The position numbers and the translations under genes are program-made. From Thinopyrum elongatum (lineage: Eukaryota; Streptophyta; Magnoliopsida; Poales; Poaceae): 64,000 nucleotides of DNA. A model generated the notes under the pieces. That model was not told where the DNA came from, searched no databases, and saw only the letters and a program-made list of their open reading frames with translations. The stretch is from NCBI GenBank assembly GCA_011799875.1, contig JAAAXO010000142.1:400853-464852 (forward strand), in the 5' to 3' direction. Of the stretch, positions 24,001 through 37,986 are shown one piece after another (the stretch's first letter is position 1; every line of letters begins with the position of its first letter).

Positions 24001-27000
24001 CTTGTGTAAATTATTTGAACCTAAAGCCCTATGGAGCTAGTTTCAACTCTAGTGAGAAATTATCTTGAAATAGCTTATAACGGTAGTTAATCTCTAGTGT
24101 AAATTGTTTGACTGCTTATAGAGCTAGTTTTCAACTCTAGGAAAATTATTTGAACTGCTTATAGAGAGCTAGTTCAACTCTGGTGTGAAAATATTTGTAC
24201 TTGCTATTAGAGCTGCAGTTCAACTCTAGTGTGAAATTTATTTTAACTACCTATAGAGCCTAGTCAACTCTAAGTGTAATTATTTTACTAGGCTACAGAG
24301 CTAGTTCATCTCAGTGTAAAATTTTTTGAACTTTCTTATAGATCTACTTCAACTCTAGTGTAAAATTATTGTCCTAGGTATAGAGGCTTTAACCTCTAGT
24401 TTTTAAATTATTATCCTATATTACTAGAACGTTAAGTTTCAACTCTATAGTTAAATTTTTGAACTAGCTTTATAGACTATTTCACACTCTAGCGTAAATT
24501 ATTTTACTGGCTATAAGACTAGTCAACACTCTTGTTTAAAAGTATTTTATACTAGGCTATAGAAGCTAGTTCAACATCTAGGGTGAATTATTTTAACTAT
24601 CTTATAGAGCTTGTACAACTCTAGTGGTAAAAATAATTTTTACGATATTAATAGAACTGTTCATTCGTCATGTAAAATTATTTGAATTAGGATATGAGCT
24701 AGTTGACTTCAGTGTAAAACTATTTGAACTAGGCTATAGAGCTACTTCAACTCCTAGTGTAAACTTATTTGTACTAGGCTATGAGCTAGTTCAACTCTGT
24801 GTAAATTATTTGAACTATCTATAGTGCTAGTGCAAACTATAGTGTACAATTATTTGAAACTAACTGTAGAGCTAGTTCAACTCTGTGTAAAATTATTTGT
24901 ACTAGGCTATAGATGCTATTTCAACTCTAGTGTTAAATTTTGTACTTTCTATAGAGCCAGTTCACTCAGAGGGGGTGGGGTGTTGAAAAACTTATTTGAT
25001 TACTCTTGTGTAGAGCTATGTTCCCTCTCAAGAGTAAAATTTAATGTGGCTAGATTATAGAATAGTTCAATTCTTGTGTAAAATTATTAGAACTAGCCTA
25101 TAGAGCCTATTCAACTCTATTGTAAAATATTTGAACTAGCTTATAAAGGTGTTAAACCTCTTAGTAATAAAATTATTTATCCTAAGGAGCCATAGAGCTA
25201 GTTCAACTCAGTGTAAATTATTTTGAACAGCTTATAGAGACTATGTTCATCTCTAGTGTAAATTTATTTGTACTAGACTATAGAGCTGTTGAACTCTAGT
25301 GTAAATTTATTAGTAAGAATTATAAAATTAAGTTCAACTCTTGTGTTAAAAAACACTTTTTGAACTAGTGTGATAGATATAGTTTAAACTCTATGTAAAT
25401 TATTTGAACTAGCTTATAGAAGCTAGTTCAACTCTAGTGTACTAAATTAATTTGTACTAAATTATGAGAACTAGTTCAACTCCAGTGTAAAATTTTTGAC
25501 TAGCTATAGAGGTAGTTCAACATATAGTGGAAAATTAGTTGTACTAGTTTCTATGTAAAAGGAGCTTATTTCACCTCTAGTGTAAAATATTTGTACTAGG
25601 TATAGAGCTAGTTAACTCCTAGAGTAAAAATTAGTATAGACTATATATAGAACTACACTTCACTCTAGGTAAACATTGATTGAACTAGGTCTATAGAGCT
25701 AGTTAACTCTACTGAAAATTATTTGTACTAGCTATGAGCTAGTTCTACTCTAGTGTAATATTATTTGAAACTAGCTTTAGAGCTAGTTCAACCTAGTATA
25801 AAAATTAGCTTTATTTTAGGCTACTGAGCTAGTTCAACTCTAGTGTAAATTTTTTTAACTAATTATGAGCTAGTTCACTCTAGTAAAAAATTTTGTACTA
25901 GGCTATAGAGCTAGTTCAACTCCATTGGTAAATTTTTGACTTGCTTATAGAGCTACTTCAACTCTAGTGTAAAATTAAGTGTACTATGGGTATAGAGCTA
26001 GTTAACTCTAGTTAAAATTATATTACTATATTTATAGAACTAGTTCACAACTCTAGTGTAATAATTATTTGAACTAGCTTATAGACTAGTTCAACTCTTC
26101 GTGGTAAAATTATTTGTAACTAGGCTATATGAGCTTTTCAAGCGGGTGGCTGTGGTAAAAGTATTGTACTCAGGCTATAAGCTCGTTCAACTCTATGGTG
26201 AAATTATTTTAAAACTAGTTATAGAGCTATTCAACTCTAGGGTAAAATATTTGTACTAGGTTATAGAACTAGTTCAAATTCTGTGTAAAATTATTTGAAT
26301 AGGCTATAGAGCTAGTTCACTCTAGTGTAAAAATATTTGAACAGGCTATGAGCTACTTCCAACTCTAGTTTACAAATTATTGTACTAGGAGCTATAGAGC
26401 TAGTTCAACTGCTTAGTGTAAAATTATTTGAACTAGCTTATAGAGCTAGTTTCAACTCTAGTGTAAATTCTTTGTAACTAGGCTATAGAGCTAGTTCAAC
26501 TCTAGTTGTAAAATTTTTGACTAGCTTATAGAGCTAGTTCAACCATGTGTAAATTATTTGTACTGGGCTATAGAGCTAGTTTCAACTCAAGTGTCAAAAT
26601 TATTTTGTACAATTGCGTAGAGCTAGTTAAACTCTAGATTAAAATTAATGTACTAGATTATAGAACTATTCAATTCTTGTGTAAATTATTTGAACTAGCC
26701 TATAGAGCTAGTTCAACTCTAGTGTAAAATTATTTTATACTCAGGGCCATTGAGCTATTCACTCTAGTGTAAATTCTTTGAACTAGCTTTAGAGCTAGTT
26801 CACTCTGTGTAAATTATTTGAACTAGCTTATAGAGCTTAGTTCAACTTGGGTGTAAAATTATTTGTACTAGCTATGAGCTACGTTCAACTCTAGTTGAAA
26901 TTTATTTTAACTAGCTTATAGAGCTAGTTCAATTGACGTGTAAAAATGTTTTACTAGATGTATAGTATAGTTCAATTCTTGTGTTAAAATTATTGAACTA

Positions 27001-30000
27001 GGCTACAGAGCTAGTTCACTCAGTGTAAAATATGATACTAGGCCATAGAGCTAGTTCAACTCTAGTGTATAATTTATTGCGTCTAGCTGATAGAGGTAGT
27101 TTCAACTGTAGTGTAAAATATTGTAATAGGCCTATAGAGCAAGTTCACTCTAGTGTAAAATTATTTTGAACTAGCTTTAGAGCTAGTTTCAACTGTAAGT
27201 GTAAAAAATCTGTACTGGCTATAAAGCCAGTCCACTCCAATGTCAAATTATTTGTACTAGTGTATAGAGCTAGTTAAACCTAGTGGTAAATTATATGAAC
27301 TTATCTTTAGAACTTAGTTCAATTCTTTTGTACAATTATTTGACCTAGCCTATAGAGCTAGTTCAACTCTAGTGTAAGATTATTTGAACTATTTAAATGT
27401 AGTTAGAACTGTAGTGTAAAATTATTTGTACAGGCTATAGAGCTAGTTCAACTCTAGTGTAAAATATTTGAACTAGCTTATAGAGCTAGTTTCAATCTAT
27501 GTTAAAATTATTTGTACTAGGCTATAGAGCTAGTTCAACTTGTGTGAAATTATTTTACTACCTTATAGAGCTAGTTCAACTCTAGTGTAATTATTTGAAC
27601 TAGGCTATAGAGCTCGTTAACTCTAGTGTAAAATTATTTGACTAGGCTTATAGAGCTAGTTTTCCAACTCTATGTGTTGAAATTATTTTAACTAGCCTTA
27701 TGAGCTAGTTCAACTCTAGTGTAAAATATTTGTACTAGGTTAATCGAACTAGTTTTCAATTCTTGTGTAAAATTATTGAAATAGGCTATAAGGCTTAGTT
27801 CAACTCTGTGTAAAAATTACTTGAACTAGGCTGTAGAGCTACTTCAACTCTATGTGTAAAATTAATGTTAACGGCTATAGAGCTATTCAACTCTAGTGTA
27901 AAATTATTTGAACTACTTATATTTCTAGTTCAACTCTAGTGTAAAATTATTTGTACTAGGCTATAGAGCTAGTTCAACTCTAGTGTAAATTATTTGAACT
28001 AGCTTATAGAGCTAGTTCAAACCATAGTGTAAAAATTATTGGTACTAGGCTATAGAGCTAGGTTTCAACTCAGTGTAAAATTATTTGTACAATTGTATAG
28101 AGTCTATTTAAACTCTGACGAGTAAAATTAATGTACTAGATTAAGAACTGTTTCAATTCATGTGTAAAATTATTTGAACTAGCCTATTGAATGCTACAGT
28201 ATTCAACTCTAGGTGTAAAAAATTATTGTATACTAGACCCATAGAGCTAGTTCAACTCTAGTGATAAAATTTGTACAGCTGTAAGAGCTAGTGTCAACTC
28301 CAGTGTAAACTTTTGAACTATCTTTAAGTCAGTTCAACCTGAATGATGTAAAATTATTTGTAACTAGGCTATAGACTATTTCAAACTCTTTAGTGAAGAT
28401 TATTTAACTAGCTTATAGAGCTTAGTTCAACTCTATGTGTAAAAATATTTTGTACAAGATTATATTACTATTTCAACCATGGTGGTTAATTATTTTGACA
28501 CTAGCTATCAGAGCTAGTTCAATTAGTGTAAAACTTTTTTACTGCATCAGAGCTAGTTCTCTCTAGTGGTAAAATGTTGTACACAGGCTTATAGAGCTAG
28601 TTTCAACTTAGTGTAAGAAATTATTTTACTAGGCTATAGAGCCGTTCAACTCTAGGTAAAATATATTAACTAGTATAAACAGTTCAACTTGTTGTAGAAC
28701 TTATTGAACTAGGGCTATAAAGAATTCAACTCAGTGTAAAATTATTGTACTACCTTCATAGACTGAGTTAACTCTAGTGTAAATAAATTATATGAACTAT
28801 TATAGACTAAGTTCTTACTTGGGTAAAATGTATTGTGACTAGCCTATAGAGCTATTCGAACTTCTAGTTAAAATTATTTGACAGCTTGTATAAAATTTCA
28901 GTTAACTCTAGCGTAAAATTATGTGTACTAGGCTTAGGTAGAGCTAGTTCAACTCTATAGAATAGACTAGAATGTAAATATTCAACTGGTAAGATTTATA
29001 GACCGCTAATGGTTGCAACTCTAGTGAAATCTATTTGTACAGGGCTTATAGACAGTTTCAACTCTAGTGTAAAATTTTTTTAACACTTATAGGACCTAGC
29101 TAACTCTATGTAAAATATTGTGACTGGCTATAGAGCTATTCGAACTATAGTGTAAATTATTTGTTACTAGCTATAGAGTGGTTCAACTCAGTCGTAAAAA
29201 TTATACTAGGCTATAGAGCTAGTTCATCTAGTGTAAAATTATATATGACTGGATATAAGACTATTCAACTGCTTAGTGTAATAATTATTTGAACTACCGC
29301 TAAGAGTAGTTCAACTCTAGTGAATAAATTATTTGACTGGGCTATAGAGCTAGTTCAATTCATTAGTGTAAAATATTTGTCTCGGTACTTGATGTGTAAC
29401 GCTAGTTAACCTCATGTAAAATTAACTAACTATCTTGTAGAGCGTATTTCAATCTAGTGTAAAAGATTTGTTGACTAGGCACTATAGAGTAAGTTCAACT
29501 CTATTGTAAAATTATTCTGAACTAGCTTATAGAGAAGGCAAACTGAGTTAAACTTGCTAGCTAGAGTAGTCAACATTTAAATTGTACTAGCTATAGAGCT
29601 AGTCCATCTAGTGTAAAACATTTATGTAACTAAGTACTATAGAGCTAGTCAACTCTATTGGGAAAATATATTGACAGGGTAGCTTAGAGAGCAGTTAACA
29701 TCAGTGTAAAATTATTTTACGTAGGTTACTTAGAGCTGTTCAACTCTTAGTGTAAATTATATATATAGATTATAAAACTAGTTCAAACTCTTGTGTTAAC
29801 TTATTCATAGGCTAAATAGGATAGTTGAACTCTAGTGTAAAATTTATTTGAACTAGCTTATAGAGCTAGTTCAACTCTAGTGATAAATTATTTGTGAACT
29901 AGTCTATTGAGCTAGTTAACTCTAGTAGTAAAATTATTTGATTTCTAGTGTTGCATTGTGTAGAATGTAGTTTATATCATAGAGCTCGTTCGACTCTAGT

Positions 30001-33000
30001 TGTAAAAATTATTTTTTTGTACGTAGTGGGTGATATAGAGTTTTTGTCATTATCTGGTGCGTTAGAACTAGTTCAATTCTAGTGGTAAAATTATATTACT
30101 CATTGTTAATAAGCTGTTCAACTCTTTAGTGTAACAACTTTTGTGTCTATGTATACGAGCTAGTTACTGCTAGTGTAAAATTATATATATTAGTATAGAG
30201 CTATTCCACTTGAGCTCTGTGGTGAAAACTTATTTGAACAGCTTATAGAGCTAGTTCAACTCTAGTGTAAAATTATTGTACTAGGCTATAGAGGTAGTTC
30301 AACTCTGATGAAAATTATTTAGAACGAGCTTATAGAAGTCAACTCTATTGTAAAACTTAATTTGTAACTAGCTGATATAGAGCTAGTTCAAATCTATTGT
30401 AAAATATTTTACTCGGTAACTATAAACTCTGTGGTAAAAGATTTGTACCTAGATTCTAGAACTAGTTCAATTCTTGTTTAAAATAATTGACAGTGCTAGA
30501 AGACTAGTTCATTCTAGTTTAAAAATTATTTAGTTAACTAGCTAATAGCAGCTCGTTCAACTCTAGTGTAAATATTATTGTACTAGACTATCTAGAGCTA
30601 TAGTTCAATTAGCTGTAAATCATTATTTGTAAGTAGGCTATAGATGCTCAGTTCAACTCTAGTGTAAAATTAATATTAACTAGTATTAAAGACTAGTTTC
30701 AAACATGTGTATAAATGTTGACAATGCGATAGATCGTCAACTTAGTGTAAAGATTTGGAATCGCTTAGATGACTAGCTGTAATAAATGCTATGTTCAAAT
30801 TACACTGCTAGAGTGTGATACAACTATACGTAATTATTACTATTTATCGAGGACTAGTTAATTCACTATTGTTAAAATTATTTTAACGATACCTTAGAGC
30901 TAGTTTCACCATGTGAAAATATAACTAGCTATATGTATAACTTAGTGCGAATCTAGATTGTATAGCCCAGAGCTAGTTTCAACGTCATGTATTGTAAAAT
31001 TATTTTTGAACTAGCGAAGAGCTACGTGTCAACTCTAGTTGTGTAAATTATTTGAACTAGGTTATAGAGCTAATGTTCAACTCTAGTTAAGATTATTTGT
31101 AACTAGGGGCTTATAGAGTAGTTTCAACTCTATTAATAAATATTTCCTAAGCTAATAGAGGTCTAGTTAACTCTAGTGTACAATTAATTTGATAGGCTTA
31201 TAGAGCTAGTCAACTATAGTGTAAAATTATTGTGAACTAGGTCTGATAGAGCTAGTTCGAACTCTAGTGTCAAAATCATTGTCTAGCTAAGAGCTAGTTA
31301 CTCTAGTTGTTAAAAATTATTTAAATACTAGCTTTATAGAGCTAGTTTTCAGGTAATATATATAACTATATCTTGCAAAACTTATTTGATACTAGGCTTA
31401 TAAGATATGTTGCACTCTCAGTGTAAAATTATTTGATACTAGTATCTAGCTAGTTACTCTAGTTAACCCCTGTTACAGTAACATTCTGTTGTGTAAAGTT
31501 ATTTGAACAGACTTATAGAGCGAGTGTCAACTCTATAAAAAAATTATGTAACTAGCTATAGAGGTAGTCTAACTATAGTGTAAAAATTATTTCTACGAGG
31601 CTATAGAGTAGGTCAACTCTATGTAAATATATATGAACAGCTTAATAGAGCTGTTCAACAACTTATATTGTAAAATTATTTTTGTAACTAGCTTAGAGCT
31701 GTTCCATCTCTAGTGTATAATATTGATACTTAGGTTATAGATCTAGTTCAACTTCTATGTCGTAAAATTATATATACTAGATTATAAAACTAGTGAACAT
31801 CTTTTGTAACACTTATTGAATCTCGGACTACAAAGAGATAGTTCAACTCTAGCTGTAAAATTATTATTCTATCTTATAGAGCTAGTTCAACCTAATCGAA
31901 TCTAGCTGATCAATTTTGCTAGTTAGACAAATATAGTGTGAAATGAGTACTTAGGACTATAGTTTCACACTAGAGTGTAAAATTATTTACTGTAGAGTCT
32001 GTAGGCTAGTTCAACTCTAGTGTAAAATTATTTGCACTAGGGTAATAGAGCTAGTTAAACTCTAGTGTAAAATTATATTGTACTAGATTTAGAACTAGTT
32101 CTATCTTGTGTAAAATTTTTTAACTAGGCTATAGAGCAGTTCAACTCTAGTGTAAAATTATTTGTACTAGGCATAGGCTAGTTCACTCTATTGTAAATGA
32201 TATTATATATATATAGACTAGTTCACTAGTGTAAAATTATTTGAACTAGGCTAGTAGTAGCTACTTCAAATCTAGTTTAAATTATTTGACTAGTATAGAG
32301 CTAGTTCAACTCTAGTGTAAAATATTTGAACTATGTATAGACTAGTTCAACTCTTTGTAAAATTATGTGTACAGGCTTTATAGAGTAGTTCACTCTAGTG
32401 AAAATTTTTGAACAGCTTATATAGCTAGTTTCACTCTAGTGTAAAAATTATTGTACTATGCTATTAGAGCGTGTTCAACTCTATGTGTAAAATGATTGAC
32501 TAGCTTTATTTAGAGCTTAGTTCAAACATAGTGTAACTTAATTGTAATTGGGCTTAGAGCTAGTTTCACTCAAGTGTAAAATTATTTGTACAATTGTATA
32601 AAGCTAGTTAAACTCTAGAGTAAAAATTAAATGTACTAAGAATTATAGAACTGTTCAATTGATTGTGTAAAATTATTGTGAACTAGCTATAGAGCTAGTC
32701 AACTCTAGTATAAGACGTGTATTTATACTAGGCCATAGAGCTAGTTTCAACTTCTGTGTAAAAATTATTGGAACTAGCTTATAGAGCTTAGTTCAACTCT
32801 AGTGTCAAATTATTTGAACTAGCTTATAGAGCGAGTTCAACTATGGTGTAAATATTTGTACTAGGCTATAGAGATAGTTCCAACTCTAGTGTGAAATTAT
32901 TTTACTGCTTATAGCTTTCAACTCTAGTATAAAAATTGTACAGATTATAGTACTAGTTCAATTTCTGTGTAAAATTATTTGAACTAGGCTACAGAGCTAG

Positions 33001-33173
33001 TTCAACTCTAGTGGTAAAATTCATTTGTAACTAGGCATCGAGGCTAGTTCAACTCTAGTTTAAAATTATTCGTACTTCTTATAGAGCTGGTTCAACTCTA
33101 GTGTACATTATTTGTAATAGCCTATATGAGCACGTTCAACTCAGTGTAAATTTATTGTGAACTGCTTAAAGAC
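21091..33173. repeat. Long satellite array, block A
   Basis: About 12 kb of 44-bp monomers with no other sequence. Monomers are recognisable throughout, but indels are dense, worst at about 28200-31950 where unit length varies strongly. The part up to about 29000 follows copy B (50922-58715) unit by unit. The rest has no counterpart because copy B ends in a gap. Frames at 24624-25060 are satellite translations. Confidence 0.92.
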
Positions 33174-34159
33174 TGTAACACCACCCCCCGGTGGTTAGCT
33201 ACAGTAAATCACGTTTATAATGACAATTCCGCAATTTTTAATAGTGCATAACACCATTAGCACCATATTGCATTTTACTCCTAAGTCAAATTCAAATTTT
33301 AAAATAAGTGGAAAATAAAAGTTGTCCAAACCTGAAAACTAAAATGTGCATCATGTTGCAATTATTCCCAAAGCTTTATAAAACTGATTGCACATTAATT
33401 GGAATTGGTAAAAGGACCTCGAACAGCAAGGAACAACAACAGCGCATTTTAATCCGTTTTTCACTTAAATAAAATTCAAATAAAAAGATATGGGGAGGAC
33501 ACCAAGCCTCTTTTATTGCAATGGAATACATTGCACTGTGATTTATGGCTAGTTCTCCATATTTGACAAAAACCTTCTGGTGCTCAAACATTAATAAATA
33601 AATAAAAGAAACAAAAAAGAAACAAGAGAAAACAAAATAAAAAGGACGCGCCCCCACCAGCTGGTCCCGGCCCAGCTGGCCACCAGGGCCACCCGTTAGG
33701 CCGGCCCAGCCGCCCCCCCTATAACTGCCTACCCCCAGCTCCCCCCGAAACCCTATCCCATCGCCCCCTCTCGTTCCCCCTCCCCCTCGATCCAGATCGG
33801 ACGGGGCACTCGCCTCCCTGCCCCGCCGTCGTTCGCCCTCCCCATAGCCCACTCCGTCACCAACCCTTTCCTGACCCTCTCTCCTCTCTCGTCCACTCGC
33901 CGCCGTGACCCCGTCGCCACTTCCCGTCACGCGTCGGACTGCCCCCGCCCCTCGACCTCTTCCCCCCGCGGAACGGCCCCTTCACATCGCCTCCCCGCAG
34001 CCCCCTCGCCCTCGCCCGCCCAGTCCTCCACCGCGGGTTGGCCCTCGGGCTCCGCCTCTTCCCCCTCCCCTCTCTGCCCCGCGCGGCCCTCCTCCTGCCG
34101 CGCCTTGCGCGTTCCCACGCCCGTAGCCGCGCACCCGCACGCACAACGCCTGCGACTCG

Positions 34160-34284
34160 NNNNNNNNNNNNNNNNNNNNNNNNNNNNNNNNNNNNNNNNN
34201 NNNNNNNNNNNNNNNNNNNNNNNNNNNNNNNNNNNNNNNNNNNNNNNNNNNNNNNNNNNNNNNNNNNNNNNNNNNNNNNNNNNN
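34160..34284. other. Assembly gap (125 Ns)
   Basis: A run of N inside LTR-3. Comparison with the other LTRs implies that more than 1 kb is missing, so the N count is not a true length. Frames read across it are meaningless. Confidence 0.98.
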
Positions 34285-34729
34285 CCTGCACCCCGGCCAG
34301 CCACGCAACGCGCAGGGTGCCCAGGGCGATGGCCCGAGACCCCTGGGTGCATAGGTTAGTCCGGCGTGCTGACCTCTCTGCTGAGCCTAGGTAGAGCGCT
34401 GCTTCGTGTTGATCTTCCGAGGACGGGCATTACCCAGCAAGTATGTCCGGCCAGAGTTGATCGAGCGTGTTGGGTAACAGTAGTGCACCCCTGCAGGGAT
34501 GAATCTTCTATCGATAGCCGGTCCTACGGTAAAGGACGCTCAGTTTGTGTATCCCGATCTACTACTTAAACTGGATACTTGTTACTTAATTGAAGCTTCG
34601 GGATTACTTTCTCGCTGGGAGTCGAGGAATGATCTTTGAGCTGTACTTCAACATGTTTGCTAAATAAAATGCTATTCTACTCTCTTCTACTGCTGCAAGA
34701 TGATGGCTTTGAAAAGATGTTTGAAGATG

Positions 34730-34749
34730 CTAGTCTTCGATAGGACTAG
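34730..34749 (+). repeat. CTAGTC/GACTAG inverted repeat in LTR-3
   Basis: Same arms and eight-base loop as in LTR-1 and copy B, at the same place relative to E2. Confidence 0.4.
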
Positions 34750-34910
34750 GCCTTTCTCTCTATTCTGGCATTTCTGCAGCCCAGTCCACATATACAGCCT
34801 TTTCTCCATTGATAATGTTGCATATGTAGTATAGATCCTTGCTTGCTGAGTACTCACGGTTGCTTTATTTTCTCTTTTCCCCCATATACCCCACCTTGAT
34901 GATACACCAG

Positions 34911-35008
34911 ACGATGGAGTCCAGGAGCCAGACGCCACCACCGGAGCCTACTACCAGGCGGGTCCAGAGGGCACGTACTACTGGATCGAGCCAGCTGACC
35001 AGAAGTAG
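34911..35008 (+). other. Exon-like E2 with stop, LTR-3 (intact frame)
   Basis: It follows ACACCAG. Entering with two bases of a split codon, the frame stays open for 98 bases and ends IEPADQK-stop. It keeps DDGVQEPDA at the start and a YYQAGPEGTYYW tyrosine/glycine block. The DNA differs considerably from copy B, yet frame, phase, acidic start and terminal stop are kept. The ATG frame at 34839 is a different, unsupported frame. Confidence 0.5.
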
Positions 35009-35287
35009 GATCGGAGGCTCCCAGGCAGGAGGCCAACGCCTTTCGATCTAGTGTCGCTGTTTGTGCTAGCCTTCTTAAGGCAGAACTTGTCTAACTATGT
35101 CTGTACCCAGATATTATTTGTATGACTGACTTATGTATTCGGATCTTCGGATCCCTGGTCTGTAATATTGTGGACCTCCGTTTATTTGTGTTTAGAGTTG
35201 TGTTGTGATATCTTCCCGTGAGTCCCTGGGCTTGATCGTACACGTTTGCGTGTATGACTAGTGTACGATTGAACCGGGGGCGTCACA

Positions 35288-36300
35288 ACTGGGCTATAGA
35301 GCTTGTTCAACTCAAGTGTAAAATTATTTGTACTATTGTATAGAGCTAGTTAAACTCTAGAGTAAAATTATATGTACTAGATTATAGAACTAGTTAAATT
35401 CTTATGTAAAATTATTTGAACTAGCCTATAGAGCTAGTTCAACTCTAGTGTAAAATTATTTGAACTAGCTTATAAAGGTAGTTAAACTCTAGTATAAAAT
35501 TATTTATACTAGGCTATAGAGCTAGTTCAACTCTAGTGTAAAATTATTTGAACTAGCTTATAGAGCTAGTTCAACCCTAGTGTAAAATTATTTGAACTAA
35601 CTTATAGCGCTAGTTCAACTCTGGGGTAAAATTATTTGTACTAGGCTATAGAGCTAGTTCAACTCTAGTGTGAAATTATTTTAACTAGCTTGTAGAGCTA
35701 GTTCAACTGTAGTGTAAAAATATTTGTACTAGATTATAATACTACGTCACTTATTGTTTAAATTATTTGAACTAGGCTATAGAGCTAGTTCAACTCTTGT
35801 GTTAATTAATTGATACTAGCCATAGAGTAGTTCAACCTAGTGTAAAATTATTGAATAGCTTATAGAGCTAGTTAACTCTAGTGTAAAAATTATGTAATAG
35901 GCTATAGAGTAGTTCAACTCTTGTGTAAAATATTTGTACTAGGTATAGAGCTAGTTCACTCTATGTAAAATTATTAACTACTTATAGACTAGTTCAACTC
36001 TGGGGAAAATATTTGAACCAGGCTATAGAGCTAGTTCAACTCTAGTGTAAAATTATTTGTACTAGGCTATAGTGCTAGTTCAAATCTAGTGTAAAATTAT
36101 TTGAACTAGCTTATAGAGCTAGTTCAACTCTAGTGTAAAATTATTTGTACTAGGCTATAGAGCTAGTTCAACTCTGGTGTAAAAGTATTTCTACTAGGCT
36201 ATAGAGCTAGTTCAACTCTAGTGTGAAATTATTTTAACTAGCTTATTGAGCTAGTTCAACTCCAGTGTAAAAATATTTGTACTAGATTATAGAACTAGTT
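35288..36300. repeat. Satellite array left of copy B
   Basis: About 23 clean 44-bp monomers. It matches about 5768-6722 unit by unit, including the 'tactattgtatag' and 'tataaaggtag' variants, and ends in TAGTT. Confidence 0.93.
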
Positions 36301-36838
36301 TGTAACATCCCCAGACTCTAACCCTGTCATCAAGCTAATTAATTTGCCTTGTCATCATATTTCACTAAGTCCAAAATGCCACTTGTTCCAAATCCAACTT
36401 CAAATTTAGACATGAAAATGCCAGTCAAATAATTACTTCCACAGACAGCAAAATAAAAATGTTTAAAATGTTACAAATAATTCCAAGGCCATCATAAAAT
36501 CGAAACCAATATTTTTGGAATTCCCAAAGTGCCCCTAGATATTATTTAGTGGTCCAGCAACAAATATTTTAGCTGCCTTCATTTCCCAAAAATGCCTAAC
36601 CTTCACCTTTTGGCCTTCAAAATAATTGTGGCAGTGCCATACACTGCAAAGCACATTTAGGACCAAGTCACACATTTTTCTGAAAGGATTTGGTTGCCCC
36701 ATTAATTCATTTCCCCTCTTTGATAATAACAGAAAGGGAAAAACGGAAAAGAAAAAGGGAGAAGGAACTTACCTGGCAACTAGGCCGAACCGGCCTAGCA
36801 CACTCCTCCACGTACCTCCCCTCCGTGTCGTCGTCTCC

Positions 36839-36884
36839 ATGGACGACATGCTTCCACCGGCCGCAGCGCGCCACCGCGATGAGC
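36839..36884 (+). other. Possible first exon of the LTR-encoded ORF, copy B 5' LTR
   Basis: ATG is followed by 15 codons beginning MDDMLPPAAARHRDE and a donor-like C|GTGAGT at 36885, leaving one base, which is the phase E1 requires. The 3' LTR has the same structure at 44178-44223 with three residue changes. I see no equivalent in the more diverged LTRs, so this assignment is a guess. Confidence 0.2.
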
Positions 36885-37939
36885 GTGAGTGGGGCGAGGG
36901 GATAAGCTCGCCCTTCCCCCTGGTCGCCTGTGCCCACTCCTCCCCTGCCATTTCCCTCTCCTCCCCTGTTGTCCCCCTTCCGCTCGCATCTCGGCCGACC
37001 GCCACAGCAAGCGCGCCGCGGCCATAGACGCGGCCACTGCTGTCTCCTCGCCACTCCGACGTGACCACGAGGACCGCTGCTGGCTGCTCCTTCCTCTCCT
37101 CCAACCGCAGGAGCCGCCGAGCTCCACAACGCCCAGATCGAGCCGGCGATCACCTCGGGACCCCGCAGCTCGCCGGTGACGGTCTGCTCCCTTGCTGCTA
37201 CTAATCGGTCACCGAGCCTATGTGTGCTCCCAGGGTGAGCTGCTCGACCTTCCCCTCTACTATCGCCGTCCCTCTCACCCTCTAGCCACCGCTGCCATTG
37301 AAGCCCGGAGCTCCCGCCGCCGCGAGTAGACGCCGTCGTAGCTAGGGTCACTGACGCGCGTGCCTGAGCCTCGCGTCGGGTTCCTGTTACTTCCAGGAGT
37401 CGAACACGCACACACACACACCCCCTCGAGCACCGTAGCCATGGATCCGATGATGGCCGAACGCCGGCGCCACCCCGGCTCGTCCCCGGCGACATTCTGG
37501 CCACTTCCGAGCCCGACCGGTGGCACTGCTCGACGCGCGAGCTCACTAGCTTTCGAACGCAAGTGGAATCACGTGAAACGATGCACCATAGCCAATTTTC
37601 GGCGATGTCCGAGCCGCTCCGCCATGATTTTTGGTCGCCGGAGCGTCGCCGCCGGCGCCCACGCTGATGTGGCCGGTCGGGGCCACCCCCAGGGTCACTG
37701 CCTGGTGGCCCCAGGGCCTAGCTGGCCTAGTTGATTTTAGTCAACTACTGACTGGACCGGCCCCAGCAGCTGACATGCGGGACCCATGCGCATAATTACT
37801 GTTTATAATTAATTAAGTTAATCTAATAGATTAGTTAGACATTGACCAGTGGGTCCCTGTTAGCTAATTAGGAATTAGATTAGTTTAAACTCAGTTAGCT
37901 AGCCCACTGTCTATGACAGATGGGTCCCTCAGGTCAGGT

Positions 37940-37986
37940 TTGACCTGGACCAGCGGGTTTGACTCGCTGACGTCATAGTGACGTCA
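37940..37986 (+). promoter_or_regulatory. W-box and double TGACGTCA cluster, copy B 5' LTR
   Basis: TTGACC (37940-37945), TTGACT (37959-37964), TGACGTCA (37968-37975) and TGACGTCA (37979-37986). The two palindromes start 11 bases apart, close to the as-1 arrangement of TGA-type bZIP factors. The cluster is about 0.4 kb upstream of E1. It may drive or enhance LTR transcription. Confidence 0.45.

Larger units (their letters stand above)
33174..35287 (+). mobile_element. LTR interrupted by an assembly gap (LTR-3)
   Basis: The left part starts TGTAACACCACCCCC and runs through an A-rich then a C-rich zone to the Ns. The right part has the LTR 3' region and ends GGGGGCGTCACA at the satellite border. 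Only about 2 kb of an LTR expected to be 3-4 kb is present. The middle, where the regulatory cluster, E1 and the dyads should lie, is missing. Flanking pentamers AAGAC and ACTGG do not match, so a target duplication cannot be confirmed and the two halves may come from different copies. Confidence 0.75.

Noticed and set aside
24624..25060. Repetitive plus-strand frames (ELGYELV, VLGYxLV patterns)
   Set aside because: Direct translations of the 44-bp satellite, opened by indels.
33857..34394. Frames running through the N gap
   Set aside because: They depend on undetermined bases.
36707..37546. 279-codon minus-strand open frame
   Set aside because: Antisense to the GC-rich LTR zone, not conserved as a frame in the other LTRs, and Gly/Arg-rich as expected from composition.
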